Shown here piece after piece: positions 35,042-47,479 of a stretch of 64,000 nucleotides of DNA. Position 1 is the stretch's first letter. Every line of letters begins with the position of its first letter. The notes below the pieces were generated by a model. It searched no databases and had not been told where the DNA came from. It worked only from the letters and a program-made list of their open reading frames with translations. The position numbers were made by a program, and so were the translations under genes. The stretch spans positions 437,501 through 501,500 of the forward strand of contig CAJNDS010001413.1 of the NCBI GenBank assembly GCA_905221605.1, written 5' to 3'. The stretch comes from Symbiodinium natans (taxonomy: Eukaryota > Sar > Dinophyceae > Suessiales > Symbiodiniaceae).

Positions 35042-36990
35042 CCGGAAACCGCGTCAGGCGATCTGCTGCGCTGTCTAAGGAAAGGTCCAAGCCTTGAAAG
35101 CACACAGCATTGCAGAGCTGCGGCACAGCAGGACCCATAGCAGGACAACTCAGGACACTACTGCAATGTGACCGCATCATGCAATGCTGAGGGCTGAGGG
35201 CCTCTGAGGGGCCTCTGAGGTCGATGCTTATGTCGGAGGCACTCCTGGAGTGACTTGTGCATTCCATCGCCTCGACAACAACCGCTCCGCACAACTGCCG
35301 TTGTGGGGGAGCTAAGGTATGTTGTGATGTGTTGTGATATTTTCTTACGGATGGCTGCTGACGGCAAATGCATGGGGTCGCTCCAATATCCGGAGACGCA
35401 CCTGCCTGGCCACACGATCCACACGGCCCGCGCTGCCCAAGCGGCGCCTCGGAAAACAAAGCACCTGCACGGCAGATGTGCGGGAATATGAAAACATCCG
35501 CCACTTTGCAACCCCATGTGGCATCGAATCCTATTCGCTACATGACGGTGCTTGTCAGAGTTGCAGATGACTAGCTCCACATGTTTCAAGCAGCTTCACA
35601 AGCCTCCTGCAGATCGAACGGAAGTACTTGCTGTGCTGCAGTTGCTACTCAAGCCGTAGTGTCCTCAGCTGGCACGGTGGAAGCAAGTGCGAGCACAACT
35701 TGATGAGAGAAGATCAGGGAAATCTGACGAGGCCTTGGACGACGGTAGGAGATGAATCCCCCTCACAGTTTTTCCTTCAAGGGTTTCAACTTTTCGTGTG
35801 GCTCACGGCTATGGACTTTGCGACTGCGAGCCGGAACCTTTGGGATTTTGCGGATGGTTCCACAGTCACCGTCCAGGTCACGAAGTGTTTTGTTAACACA
35901 CTATCTAACCGAAGCAACAGCTGAAACATGACACACTCAAGCAACAGCCCCTAAACCCTAAACTCTGCGCGCCAACTTAACGTTGGTGGTACTAGAGAAG
36001 ATTTTGGTCCTTTTGGAATGGGTCCCTCGCCTAGCCGACCGGCAGCGGGAGCGGACGGTCAGGACCGGGGGCCGCTGCCCTCCAAACAGCTACCAGTAGA
36101 GTCTTAGAGCCAGCTTTGCAACTTTATTGCCGCCCTGTCGAGCTCGTCTTTTGCTTGTTTCTCAACATATGTGTTTTGCATTGTTTTGCTATACCTTGGC
36201 TTGCCTACTCCTCCCCCCGGTTTCCTACCTCCCCGGCCCTACCCCCTTCTGCCTCCAAGCCAGCTTCTTTTACCACCACCTCCCTACCCCCGCCCCCCCT
36301 ACCTCCCCCCGGATCATTGGGCTTAGGGTAAAGGTGCCGAATTGCGGTTCACATGCCGCACTTTACCTGTGAGCACACACTCAGGTATTGCTGGCGTGGC
36401 CACGGGCCCCGGCCGAGGCGGGTCGCGAAATGATAAGATTATACAGGATGTTGCTGTCTAGCTGCTGCTCTCCACCGGCGTTTCCGATCCTGTGGCCTTC
36501 TGGTGTGGAAGGCCCTGGGCACACTTCCAATCGATGCTTACGCAAACACATTGCACCAGTACAACAACCAACGTGGTCTGCAGCCACCTGCAGACTTGTC
36601 CATAGCGCCAGCTGCTCCACCTTGACAAGTGTGTTGAAGTCACAAGTTTGCGATGACAGTGAGGTGACAAGATACAGCCAGCTATCACACGTCACCTCAG
36701 CCAAGAGATTTGACGTTTCACGTCGTAGGAATGCAATGGAGCACCTGCAACACTCGTTACGCTGTTCTGTTGTCCTCTGCACACTGGCAAAGCTGCCTCT
36801 GCTGGCCAGAGAGCTGCACAGCTTGTGCCAACGCATCAAGGCTCGGCAACAACTGGCGATGGTCCTGAAGCCTGCGCTACACACGAGGTTCGGCCATTGA
36901 CTTCACACAATCACGCACACAAACCTTCTGAAGGACATCTCTTGTGCACAGCCGCCAATTTTCAGAAAACACTTGACTGAAATTAGATGG
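35042..36990. other. No gene supported
   Basis: Frames of 140-170 codons overlap on both strands (35158-35589 minus, 36381-36900 both) without motifs, a typical sign of shadow frames. 36000-36080 is GC-rich, 36190-36330 is C/T-rich. AAACCCTAAACTCTG at about 35951 is another telomere-like fragment. Confidence 0.35.
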
Positions 36991-37073
36991 TTAACACTTG
37001 GTAAACATAACACGGATAACGAAACACAATGGAAAGGACGTGCATGAGGAGGTACAACTTGGTTTAGTTTTGT

Positions 37074-37405
37074 TTAAGTTTTCAGACGCCCCCCTCTTTG
37101 ATCCTGGTTTTGACCACATACAGCCATGGCAATGAAACAAAAACTCAACTCGTGCTTTGATGAACCGAGAAAGACCAGACTTTGCACACATTCTTTCACA
37201 GGTACATCATCCAGGATGATACCAAGGATGGTCCAGCCAGCCGTCTTCTTTGGAGGCAGAACGAAAGCATTCCCGACGGCACATACAAATGTGTCGTGAA
37301 AATGTCTGGAATTTGTGAGAGAGCAATGCAACCAGGTACACACGTACGCACACACACACCCACACATCTGTGTATGTATCATATGTATATATATGTATGT
37401 GCATG

Positions 37406-37473
<68 letters not shown>

Positions 37474-38600
37474 AATATGAATATGAATATGAATATGAAT
37501 ATGAATATGAATATGAATATGTATATGTACAGGTATATGTATATGTATATGTATCTGTATATGTATATGTGTATATATATATATGCATACACACACCCTT
37601 TCCCGACCTCGACAGTGCGGAGAATAGCTCAAGAGAGTCAGAGGTGTCTCCCTCGTCCCCATCATCCCTTTCCTCGCCATGATGTCATCATGCCAGCGTC
37701 TGCTGCACAAACACAAAACCGCGCTGTGAGACTCGTTCCTGATCCTCAACTTCAAGATCATGAACTTCAGCTTCCTCGACCTCTGCTCAGAGCGCAGCCG
37801 CAACGCTGTCTCTCAACTGTTGAACTATCTGAACACAGCACGTCAAGCAAGGGCATGGCACTTCCGTCGGATGAGAACCATCCAAAAATGTCAAAGCTGC
37901 TGAAGTCCTCAGTGCATAGCGTGCCGAGCATAACGGATTCCTACGACAACGCTCCGCCGGGTCCCACACCCAGTCCCACTCCACGTGCCTCAACAATCGC
38001 AGAAAGGAGAAAATGTTGCAATTTATACTTCCTTGACTCACATCACAGCACATTGCTGCACAGCCACTCAGCCGTCGGAGGCAGTCTCTCGCGGCCTGCC
38101 TCGGCATGTGCCAAATTCATCAAGCATTCCCTTGTACAGATTCGCCTTCCGATCCTCCTTGGTTCGAGTCTCCCGCCCTTTTCCTGCGCTCAGCGGCCTG
38201 CGAAATTGGTGGGCTGGTGAAAATGTGCTGGCAAATCGCTCACATCAGCGTGCACAGCTTTACAAGTCACGCTGCTATCCTAATTCCCGTTGTGTGTTGA
38301 ACCGTTGCAAGCCACCAACCACCAGATGAGAGTTGATATCGCCACATGTCGACAACAAAAAGCTCAGCCTGCACGACCTGCAAGTACTCGCGGCTCTGGA
38401 GGCTCAAGCATACTCCGAGGTGTTTGAGTGGATTGTCCTCTGGTAGGTTGGGATTCTTTTTGCACACGCATTTCAAGCAGGCTACTAAAGCACGCCAGCA
38501 CCCTTACATTCAGTAGAGCCGATTGCATTAGACATGTATGTCCGGGAAACGTCAACGGTGACGACGCCCCCAGCCAGCAGCTCCAACCAACGCTCAACGA
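37074..38600 (-). CDS. Hypothetical protein, scattered exons
   Basis: Coding-like minus pieces occur at 38476-38267 ([20 protein letters not shown] then [19 protein letters not shown]), 37880-37720 ([20 protein letters not shown] then [14 protein letters not shown]) and 37300-37074 ([20 protein letters not shown] then [16 protein letters not shown]). NAFVLP recalls the start of M48 metallopeptidase cores, but no HExxH is seen, so I do not name it. A TATG microsatellite lies between the pieces. Whether they form one gene is unknown. Confidence 0.25.
37335..37592. repeat. (TATATG)n with (AATATG)n block
   Basis: Six-base periodic repeat: TATATG units, then about ten AATATG units (37470-37518), then TATATG again. 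All frames are open across it and yield Met-Tyr or Met-Asn runs on one strand; these are not proteins. Confidence 0.95.
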
Positions 38601-39075
38601 CTACAAACAGTTGAGAACCAGTATATTGTATCCTATACAAGTCGTCCCACACCAACGCATCAAACACACACACACACACACACACATGTGAGAGCTGCCA
38701 GAACATGTGGCCAAGCAGTGAGACAAAAACGTAAAAAGACTGCCTCACGCCATCGGACCTCCACCCTCCCTAAAACCCCGCTGACAAAATCCCTGCCCAG
38801 CACTGGGCCCTCTTGGCGGGAGAACCCCTCTGAGATTCTGGGCAGCTAAGCATACGAGCACAGACAACAATAGGCTTCAGGGGTTCCTCCAGCCCACCGA
38901 AGCTCGGTCAATGCTGCAGGTTCAAAGCTTCGGGTTTTCGGGTCGGCTACTCTCCAGTGTCTTCTCCCGCCCATATTCGCAACCCGTGCAGACTGGAAAC
39001 TCCGAGGTGCACCGCTTGGACTGCCGACGTGCACGTGGCTTGGCCGGCCTGCCAAGGCAGCCCGCGCACAAGCGT
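38601..39075. other. No gene seen; short (CA)n
   Basis: A (CA)11 tract at about 38665-38690; nothing else of note. Confidence 0.4.
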
Positions 39076-39402
39076 TTACAATGCAATGAAGCTTTCACGT
39101 CTACAACGACAACGACATCGACCAGGACAGGCCATCACCAACACCAAAACCGACGGGACATAACATGCCACCTCCACTGCAGGAACGAACGAACATGACG
39201 CATTTACGTATCCGTCAAGCTGTACAGTGCAGCACCATCGAGAAGCTGGTTTTTGAGATTGGAAATTACAGCCGAATGCCATTGTGAGCATCTTGTGGGT
39301 CAGGCCAGCCTCAGCATGACTGACACGCATGAAAACATGATGCTTGTGGGTCCTGCGGCGATCCCATGCAGCAACCTTCCAGTGGTCAGATGTTGGGAGC
39401 AT
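39076..39402 (-). CDS. Hypothetical protein frame
   Basis: A 108-codon minus frame starting MLPTSDHWKVAAWDRRRTHK with coding-like composition through MLTMAFGCNFQSQKPASRWC and a hydrophobic VACYVPSVLVLVMACPG. A (CGA)-rich patch ends it. No family recognised. Confidence 0.25.
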   Translation of the reverse strand: MLPTSDHWKVAAWDRRRTHKHHVFMRVSHAEAGLTHKMLTMAFGCNFQSQKPASRWCCTVQLDGYVNASCSFVPAVEVACYVPSVLVLVMACPGRCRCRCRRESFIAL

Positions 39403-40811
39403 GAGACGGCATTCACGTCAGGCCGTTAGACATGACGCACATGGGGCAAGTGATTGCAGCTCTCGAGTTCGGCACATGCACTGCAGAAATCACGACATCC
39501 GGGCAACCAGCTGAAACATTCGCTGCGGCGACCGGGGGATTGCAGGCAAAATGTCGGCTAGGTTCAGCGGGCACAAGTCTTAGTTTTGGAACTGCACATT
39601 CTCACTCTGAAAAGAAATGTAAGGCATGTAAGGCTACGGAAAGTCTTAACCTCCAGCAGATGCTGTGTAAACTACAGACAGCATCTTGAATCGGCTCGCG
39701 CAATTTGAGCCTGTTGCTGATCATCATCACAACATAAGAGCACGCAACTTGGCGTCAACTTTCCTCAGCGCAAACTTGGCCTTGGCTGATAGCCAGCCGC
39801 CTGCACACGCAACTGCCGAGGTTGATTCTACCGTTGCCTCGCTGTTCGCCTGAAGTTTCGCGCCAGCTCGCGACTTGAAACACGCGATGCTCGTCAGGTG
39901 GAGCCAGCCTTCAAAGGACTAAGTAACGGCAAAAGAGATACACAAGAAGAGGACACTAAGAGGACACAATTTGCAAACACAGTCGGTCCGGACCTTTGAG
40001 GCCTAGGGGGAAACAAGATCCGTTTTTATGAGGATCCAACACCCCCTCCTGCGACCTTTTTTTGTGGCCTCAAGGAACCCAAAAAGGTGGACTTTGGCGA
40101 AGGGAGGACTTGACAATCCACTTTTCGAGCGCCTCAGCAGAAATCTGTACCTTCTTCCAACTTGCCCAAAAAAGGCGCGTGTTTCCACGCAGAGGATGTG
40201 GGCCAATGGCCATGGGAATCGCAATCGGCTACACAAAAGGACACAAGGCATCTTTTCAAGCCTCGAGCTCCAACCGGGCTTTCGGCATATAGCCTGAGTC
40301 ACGACAATCCATCAGGCCACTCCTCCTGTCCACTCTCCCTCGATATATAGATGCAGCTATCAACACCTACATGGCAGTCGCTGGTGAAAAAACTGAGACG
40401 ATCGGCCAGTTTCTCTCCTGCTCGCTGTCCTCGCGTCCCCAGTACTTCACCTCCAGGTGTTTCATGCAACAGGCACACGAAGTTTCAAAAGTTTCAAATA
40501 AGTGACTTTCATGATTTCACAGCTCTGCTTCGTCAGCGGATCTGCCTCCAGTGTGTCCTCGGGGTTACAGGTCAGTGGGACCACGTCGTCGATAGTACGC
40601 TGAGGGTCGCGCCTTGAAAATCCGGCAAAAAAAATGAAGAATGCACCCACAAGTCAATCAAGTCTGCCAAACGAGACATATTTCTCAGGCCTGTGCCCCG
40701 CAGTTACTTGATCCCCAACTCGACGGTCAGGCTGAACGAGGCGTGATGGCAACCATCCCTGGGGACTTGAGGGAAACATTTGCATTTCATGTACTCGTCT
40801 AGTTTTTTGCA
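39403..40811. other. No gene supported
   Basis: Plus frames near 39432-39689 and overlapping frames at 40003-40300 on both strands have no motif. 39990-40110 is rich in CCTTTTTTTG/AAAAAAGG-type words. Confidence 0.35.
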
Positions 40812-40876
40812 CATGCGCACACACACCCACCCAGCCACCCACCCAGCCACCCACGCACCCACCCACCCACGCGCAA

Positions 40877-40922
<46 letters not shown>

Positions 40923-40990
40923 GCGCACGCGCGCGCGCACGCATGCACTTACTTACTTACTGACTTACTTACTTACGTACTTAACTTACT
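40812..40990. repeat. Compound microsatellite: CCCA/GCCA, ACGC, ACTT
   Basis: CACCCACCCAGCCAC words (40820-40870), then (ACGC)n (40876-40940), then (ACTT)n (40947-40990). Frames here are artefacts. Confidence 0.95.
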
Positions 40991-41729
40991 TGCTTCCAAC
41001 CTGCTCGTTTGTGCCAAGCCGTTCGACATAGATCCATCCATCCTCCTCCTGGACAGGACTACGATCGCAGATCAGAACTCGCCATGAAAGATTCCTGCAA
41101 GCTGAAAGCAACAAAACTGCTGAACAGACTTTGCTCCTCGACCTCCGGTTTTCCCACGTAAAGGACCTTGATGCATGGCGCAATTTCGTGGGCCACCCAT
41201 CTGAGTACCATCCAACCTTGACCCATTCACGTGGGCCAGCAGTCAAATAACCTGTCAAGCAAAACATGGCCCTGCATTGCTTCATGCAGCGGTGGGCAGT
41301 GCTGACGCCTGAGGTACTGGTCTCGTATGCCTCAACCAAGTACACAACCTGCGCAACAAAGTGTCCATGCCAAAACCTTACCATGTGAAGGAGGCGTAAC
41401 AAACTCAGCACAACCACAACATCTATGCGGGCATCATGGTTCCGTGCCTCATCCGGGAGGAGAATGATTGGCAACATCACTTTGCCCAGCACATGGGCAC
41501 GTGTTCTAAACGTATTGATGCTGCTCATGTAAGATGTTACCCCAAATCTGCGAGGACCTCTCGTGTTTGGATGTGCTTCTTTGGGGCAAGATTTTCCAGT
41601 CGCATGACCCCCCATGTACACCTGGACATACCTCGATAGCGCGGTGAAGCACACAGAACATACACTGGTTGGCTCAGGAAAGAAGGCTTTGCTGCTGCCC
41701 GATCTTCTGCCCACCAAACGTGTTTTCAT
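40991..41729 (-). CDS. Hypothetical protein frame
   Basis: A long open minus frame (about 245 codons) whose right half reads YVQVYMGGHATGKSCPKEAH and VMLPIILLPDEARNHDARID, and whose left half ends ICDRSPVQEEDGWIYVERLG. The pieces look like exons separated by in-frame intron sequence. No known motif. Strand agrees with the block. Confidence 0.25.
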
Positions 41730-41809
41730 GTGTTTTCATACTGTTGCGTCTTCGTCAACGGTCTGGCAAACATTCTTTTTCGGGCGTATGTAGCCACAAG
41801 AGCTCCGCG

Positions 41810-42570
41810 CCCCCCAGCTCCCCCCCCCTAGTATGGTACCTCCCTCCCCCCCCACTGTGGTGTGGTTGTGGGGGGGTTTAGTTTGCGGTTTGAGGTTTGG
41901 GGTGTAAGTTTGCCCCTTCCCTTCCCTGTGGTGTGGCTGCGTGTCGGGTTTTGGACCTAGGGTTCGAAGTTCTAAGTTTTTGTGGCATAGCCTTTTAGGC
42001 TTTTGGGTTTTGGGGTGTGTTAGGCTTTAGGGTCGTAAGGTCATGATCCTGGTACTTCCCCCACCCCCGCCCCCCGCGCCCCCTGCGGCTGTGGAGCGAT
42101 TGTTGGGGGAAATTGTAGCGTCGTTTTAGGGTTTAGGGTTGAAGGTTTCAGGGCTTAAGTCTTGAAGTTTTAGGGTTAGGTTTTTACTTAGGGTTGGGGC
42201 TTGGGGCTTGGGGCTTGGCACTTGAGGCTTGAAGCTTGAGGGTTTGGGGTCCCTACTAAGCCCTACATTTTGAACTGGCACAAGGCCTTCAAACCTTCAG
42301 ATCCCCCCTAGCGGGGCTGGAGCCGCCTGACCATAAATGGTCAGGCGTCTGGCGTCTCCGGATTCCAATATGGTATGGTCCGGTGGGGGAAAGGACTGGA
42401 GAGTAAGTTCAGCCCCGTGGGCAGGGTTTAGGGTCGAGGAAGTTCTGAGCCCAAATCAAACGTAAAACCCTAAACCTTAAAACCATTTAAGCCCTAAAGC
42501 TTGAAGCTCTAAGCCTTGACTGAAACCTTAAGCCTTAAAGCCCCTAAAATCCCAAGACGCCAGAGCCCTA
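41810..42570. repeat. Degenerate telomere-like array (TTTAGGG orientation, then CCCTAAA)
   Basis: GTTTAGGGTTGAAGG, TTTTAGGGTTTAGGG and GGGGCTTGGGGCTTGGGG words fill 41870-42260. CCCTAAACCTTAAAACC words fill 42455-42580 in the opposite orientation. C/G runs occur at 41817-41875. No gene. Confidence 0.8.
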
Positions 42571-42599
42571 AACCAGAAGTCTTAACCCCGTAATCTAAC

Positions 42600-43225
42600 G
42601 GTGAAGGCATCATTTTGGAACACAGGAAAGCGTCATTTTCGAACACATTTTGGAACACAGGCATCATTTTGGAATGCAAGGAGGCTAGAGAATGAACAGA
42701 CCCAGAAGACAGGATCAAGCACCGTGAGTGTTGACACGTTCAAGACGATCGCGCGTTCAAAAATGACACCTCTTTCCAGCCATCACTTTTGGCAGGAAAC
42801 CGGTGGTCTTTCCAACCGCATGAGAAAAACCACCTTTGACAAACCACCGGTTTTCTAGTTTCTAGCCGCTGCCTGAGAAAAACCAGTGGTTGTCCACTTT
42901 GGAAAAACCGGGGATCTTTCCAGCACCATTTAAAAAAAAAAACACCTTTGAAAAACCACCGGTTTTTCTAGCCGGCGCCTTGTAAAAACCTGCGCTAGTA
43001 CTTGGCACAGTAGACAAACCACTTTGGAACAACCGCCGGTTTTTCCAGCGGCGTTAAAAGAAACCACCTCTGAAAAGCCACTGCAGAAAGACCTCCCCAG
43101 GTTACAACGGTTACAACGGTTACAACGTCACCGGCGTTCCAAAATGACACCTTGCAACGTTCCAAAACGACACCTTCCCGCGTTCCAAATTGACACCTTC
43201 CCGCGTTCCATATTGACCCCGTTCC
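42600..43225. repeat. Foldback element with inverted terminal arrays
   Basis: The left end carries about four copies of (G)TCATTTTGGAACACAGG (42609-42680). The right end carries four copies of the reverse complement type CGTTCCAAAATGACACC (43133-43215). The interior repeats a roughly 95-bp unit containing AAAACCACCGGTTTTTCTAG, itself palindromic around ACCGGT, at about 42790-42860, 42945-42985 and 43020-43060. No transposase frame. The structure is that of a foldback or MITE-like element, about 0.6 kb. Confidence 0.7.
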
Positions 43226-43560
43226 CCTACCTAATACCTAAAACCATCATGACCCGACCCGAAAACCCTCAAGCCAAACCCCTAAGACTGTAAAAGCTGC
43301 AAAACCTTATGCAAAAAAAGCTATGCCCTAAACCCTAAATCCTGAGGACCGTATGCCCTAAACCCGAAAAAACGAGCTCACGGCCACACCACAGGGGGGA
43401 TGCAGGAACCGAATAAACCAACCCACAACCACACCACCAAAGGGGGGTACCATGCCATGGGGATGTATTTGTTTTCTCGCGCGTGAAGGGGCCAGAGGGA
43501 AACTGTAACCAAAAAACCCTCAACCCTGAGCCCTAACACCTAATCCCACCATGAACCACA
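43226..43560. repeat. Degenerate CCCTAAA array
   Basis: Words such as AACCCTCAAGCCAAACCC, CCCTAAACCCTAAATCC and ACCCTCAACCCTGAGCCC, mixed with C-rich pieces carrying ACCACACCACAGGGGGG. Confidence 0.75.
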
Positions 43561-46500
43561 GAAGGGAAGAGGGGAAGCGGCATGCTGACATGAGGTGCTG
43601 TATGCACTTTGCTATTTGTATCGCTTTTGGCACTTTGAGTTTGACAATGTTGCATGCGTGTTTCGGCTGCACCTACCTAGTGCATGTTTGTACTTTACAA
43701 GCTGTATGAAGCTTGGCACTCAGTCAAGGTCGGCTTGGAACACCTACAAACTACATGAAGCAACAGTTGAGGCGAGGCAGAGATCAGGACCACAAGCGGA
43801 ATTAGGCAGGGTTGCAGGCTTCCACCGTGTTACGAGGCGATGCTGTCATCCCAACTGTGGGACTTGACACCGACATCCCACACTCCGCTCAACCTACCCT
43901 GTTTGTTAGGAATGCCAGACATCCGCAAAGGTCATGATGGGATGTGGTCAGCAACGCCTGCACGGCGTAGGACTGCTCTGAGGTGTTCTAACTTCCCTGT
44001 ACTCTAACCACTCACTGCAACACCGCCGCAAATGTTACAAAAGCCCACAGTAACCAAATCTTGCATAATGTACATGTTCATCCCGTGCTGACGATGCTCT
44101 TTTGCGGCGGTAAGACGACACACGAGCGATGTGCAGGACGGCAGCACAACGTGACACAAGACATTGCACCTTGTGTGAATAGGACCAGCATTTTGAAACA
44201 ACAACAATACCCAACATACGAACACCAAGACTACACTTGACTAAACACTACGGGCCCCATACACTTCGGGTGTGCAACACGCCGTGCAAGATGCTGTAGT
44301 TATGACGGTTCTTCCACGTGTGGAGAACTGGAGAACCAATATGCACAAGTGTACAGAAGGCAGGCAAGACAAAGATTGTCGCCCTGGCTTGGTTTGCTTG
44401 TACAAACCCACACTAAAGGGTGGGATGGGCGCGTGTCTCCACGCAAAACACATGCATCTGCCTACGCACGACCGAAGCTACATTCGAGCAGCTGAGTGGC
44501 TAGAATAGAATATATGCCAAAAGTCAAACGTGAACTTTGAACACCGCAAAGTAAAACTGATTTGGGAAAGCACAAATACCGTTCAAATTTTGCTGTAATC
44601 TAGCCACTCACTGCAACACCGTCGTAAACTTTACAAAAGCCCATGGCAACCATATCTTACATATTGCACGTGTTCATCCCGAGCTGACGCTACTCTTCTG
44701 TGGCAGTAAGACACGAGCAGGCAGCGCCCAAGCCATCACCGAAAAGTGAGACTGACCCCGAACATGCCTCGCGGTAAGAGCCGCCAAAGGCCGCTGGCGC
44801 AGAGCAAGGGATTCCGGCGAAGGCGGACCGACATCTTGGGGGAAGTCCTGAAGATCAACCGCGCGCCGTGAGTCAACGCCCCATGAGAAAGGGTATGCCA
44901 TGGAAAACTTCCGCCCATAAGTATGCGCCCGGCAAGGGGCTCAAAACCACACGTAAACACGTAAACGGTGCGCGTACGACGAAAAAGAACCCAACGCAGA
45001 CCTGTGTCAGTCGGGAAAACCCGAATGTCTTTTTCGCCATCTCACAAGCGTGACAGAGGTAACGGGATCCTGTGACTCAATTCTCAACCCTCAGAAAGAG
45101 ACCATCCGTCCCCCCGACGTAGCCAGTCGGCTGAGTCGTTGTGGCACCCACTGATGTGAGTGCTGGGCAACGTGCGCAAGCGGAACCACCGTGATACACA
45201 GCTTATTCGCCCTTGCCTCGGCCCCAGCATTGTCACTCCAAGATGGTACCAATGAGAAGCAAATGACCAACCCAATCTGGGCGAACGTTTCATAAGAGCA
45301 GCGAGCGAAACCTCTGGAACAAACAGGGGTGGGATAACGGGCGCAAGAATTGAGGACGCAACACCAAGCTTGCCAATACTCAACAAAGCCCCGGCTAGCA
45401 CCCGAAACCTTGGTCGGGTCCGAAACCCCGGCCCACAAGCGCTTCCCTCTGTTGCGCACCAGCCTGAGGATTGAAAGCTGCGGTGCAGGCACATGGCATA
45501 AATGGCGTGCACTCAGCAGGTGTGGACCCAAAGGTTGATGCTGGACCACGGTGGTGGCCGTGAAGATCAATTCATCCCAGAGGAATTCACGCAATTTTTT
45601 TCAAGCAGGTTGGGAAAAAAATTGGTGCCCATCGGGCGGCGCGCATCGTGGCACAAGGTGCCAACGTGCAGAGCCATGGACGCAGGCATGATGCCATCCG
45701 CAAGACCTTCAAGACCCAGTGAAGGATGCTAACAAGCTTCTCCAAATGTTTCCGAGAGCAAAAGTTAGCAGAAGACTGCCTGAACCGCATGCTGCAAGAG
45801 CTTAAAAACTTTTGTCTGTCGTCAACATACGCCAGCAATATATGGGATACGCAGACCATGTGATGGCACCAGTGCGCGGAAAACGAGTCCCCGAACGAGC
45901 ACACGCGATAGAAGAGGCCTTGTGCACACACGCCCCGTTGTGAGCTGCAGAGAACCCAAGATGAGACCACCAATCTCGAAACGGGCAGCCCCGAGGCGGT
46001 AGCTTGCCTGGATATCGGCCAGGCCCGGCAATTACTACTACGACTACGACGACCACGGCGACGACGACGACTACTACTACTCCGGTAGAAGCACGTCCCA
46101 ATTATGCAGAGATCCTGCAGACAATGCGCCTGCACCTGCCGAGCAGCCAGCAGCAAATTAAAAGGCCCCACCCCAAAACATCATCTTTAAGCCATGTTCA
46201 TAAATTAAACCCAATTAGACTTTAAATTTCAGGGCCACACCTTGGGAAACACACCCAAAGAAATCCTCATCTGGGCTTCGTTATTAAAATCACTTAATTT
46301 CGTATTCCGACGATGCCACAATGCCACACTGAATGCCACTAGATGTTCATTTTTACTTGTGAGATTACATTTTCCATTACATGTATTCACAGAAAAGATG
46401 AAGTTGTTCTTGAGTAGCTTGGAAAAGCACACAATTGTAAGAAATTGCATGAATTGTGCCTAGAAAGCTAGACTTGCTAGGACAAGCTTGTAACCAAAAC

Positions 46501-46734
46501 CGTTGTTTAGCGCAAAGAACAATTCTGCACTTTTGCAGACATATACAAAAACTCCAGAGGAGCATGCTTCAGCGAACGTGAGGTTGCCATCACGATCTCC
46601 TTCCTCCCTTCGATAACTCGCCATGGCAAAACAAATCCCCGAGTTCGAGGATGCAGCCAAGAACATTGTGACAGAGACAAATGCAGTTCACACACAAGCA
46701 TATTCGATAAATGCACACAAATGTGGGAACAACA
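43561..46734. other. No gene supported
   Basis: Overlapping frames occur on both strands. A small basic plus frame at 44764 (MPRGKSRQRPLAQSKGFRRR) and another at 44868 are Lys/Arg-rich but short. Minus frames at 45594-45091 and 46171-45587 are longer but Cys/Trp/Arg-rich without motif. One contains AYVDD, discussed under rejected items. A direct repeat (44003, 44597) is entered separately. A (CTA/CGA)n trinucleotide tract lies at 46035-46080. Confidence 0.35.
44003..44722. repeat. Pair of ~125-bp direct repeats
   Basis: 44003-44128 and 44597-44722 share CCACTCACTGCAACACCG, TTACAAAAGCCCA, TTCATCCCG-GCTGACG and GTAAGAC, with roughly 80% identity by eye and an offset near 595 bp. They could be remnants of element ends or a dispersed repeat. 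Nothing between them looks like a transposon gene. Confidence 0.6.
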
Positions 46735-46975
46735 CAAGCCCGAGAACAAAACCCAAAAAAAAAAGTAAGAAACCAAACCCCAAAAACCAAAAAAAAATCA
46801 AAAACAAAATCGGGAACTCCTGGAAACAATACAGATCCATGTTCTGTCTTCAAGAGTTCCCGAATGTTTTTTTGGTTTGGTGTTTTTGGTTTTTGGTTTC
46901 TTTGGTTTTTTGGTTTTGGTTTTTGGGGCTTTTTGGTTTTGGTTTTCTGGTACTGATTTAGTGTGTTTCGTCGGT
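46735..46975. repeat. Foldback of AAACCCC/GGTTTTT arms
   Basis: Left arm (46740-46812): A/C words AAACCAAACCCCAAAAACC. Right arm (46865-46960): GGTTTGGTGTTTTTGGTTTT words, the complement. The inner ends GGGAACTC (46813) and GAGTTCCC (46854) also pair. A small foldback of about 240 bp with simple-sequence arms. Confidence 0.7.
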
Positions 46976-47029
46976 TTTGCATATTGCCTAGCAAAACGCA
47001 GCGGACAGTTCTCGGCTTCAAACCATAAT

Positions 47030-47304
47030 GATACTTTCTATATTATATATATATAGTTCTTTTTATAATGATAAGAAAAAATAATAGTAATAATAATAAT
47101 GATATAATAATAATAATACTAAGAATAATAACAATAATACTAATACGATTAGCAATAATAATCATAAGAATAATAATAATAATATCTTATAATATATTCT
47201 ACTATAATATTTGAAAATATATTATATTTTTGATATTATATGATATGATATTATATTATATTATACCATATGATATTTAATATATGATATTGTATTATAA
47301 TATC

Positions 47305-47337
<33 letters not shown>

Positions 47338-47366
47338 CATACATATTATACATATACATATGCATA

Positions 47367-47399
<33 letters not shown>

Positions 47400-47440
47400 A
47401 TATATATATAATGTATATATATATATATATGTATGGTTCC
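47030..47440. repeat. AT-rich (TAA)n, (TA)n and (CATATA)n tracts
   Basis: TAATAATAAT words (47080-47200), ATATTATAT palindromic words (47200-47300), then (CATATA)n and (TA)n to 47430. Simple sequence. Confidence 0.95.
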
Positions 47441-47479
47441 GTGTCCCGTGTCGGTACCCCCCGCCGGGCCGAAACCACA

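Noticed and set aside
37074-37300. NAFVLP segment as an M48 metallopeptidase
   Set aside because: No HExxH zinc motif could be found on the same strand nearby, so the resemblance rests on six residues.
37315-38220. A 301-codon plus-strand frame
   Set aside because: Its first third is translated microsatellite; the rest overlaps minus-strand coding-like sequence and has no motif.
44764-45053. Small basic plus frames (PRGKSRQRPLAQSK...) as a possible DNA-binding protein
   Set aside because: They are short, broken by a stop, without upstream or downstream exons, and do not match histone-like or DVNP patterns I know.
45800-45850. AYVDD on the minus strand near 45819-45830, like a reverse transcriptase box
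   Set aside because: The flanking residues do not fit Copia, Gypsy or LINE polymerase blocks, the frame is Cys/Arg-rich, and no other RT motif appears nearby.
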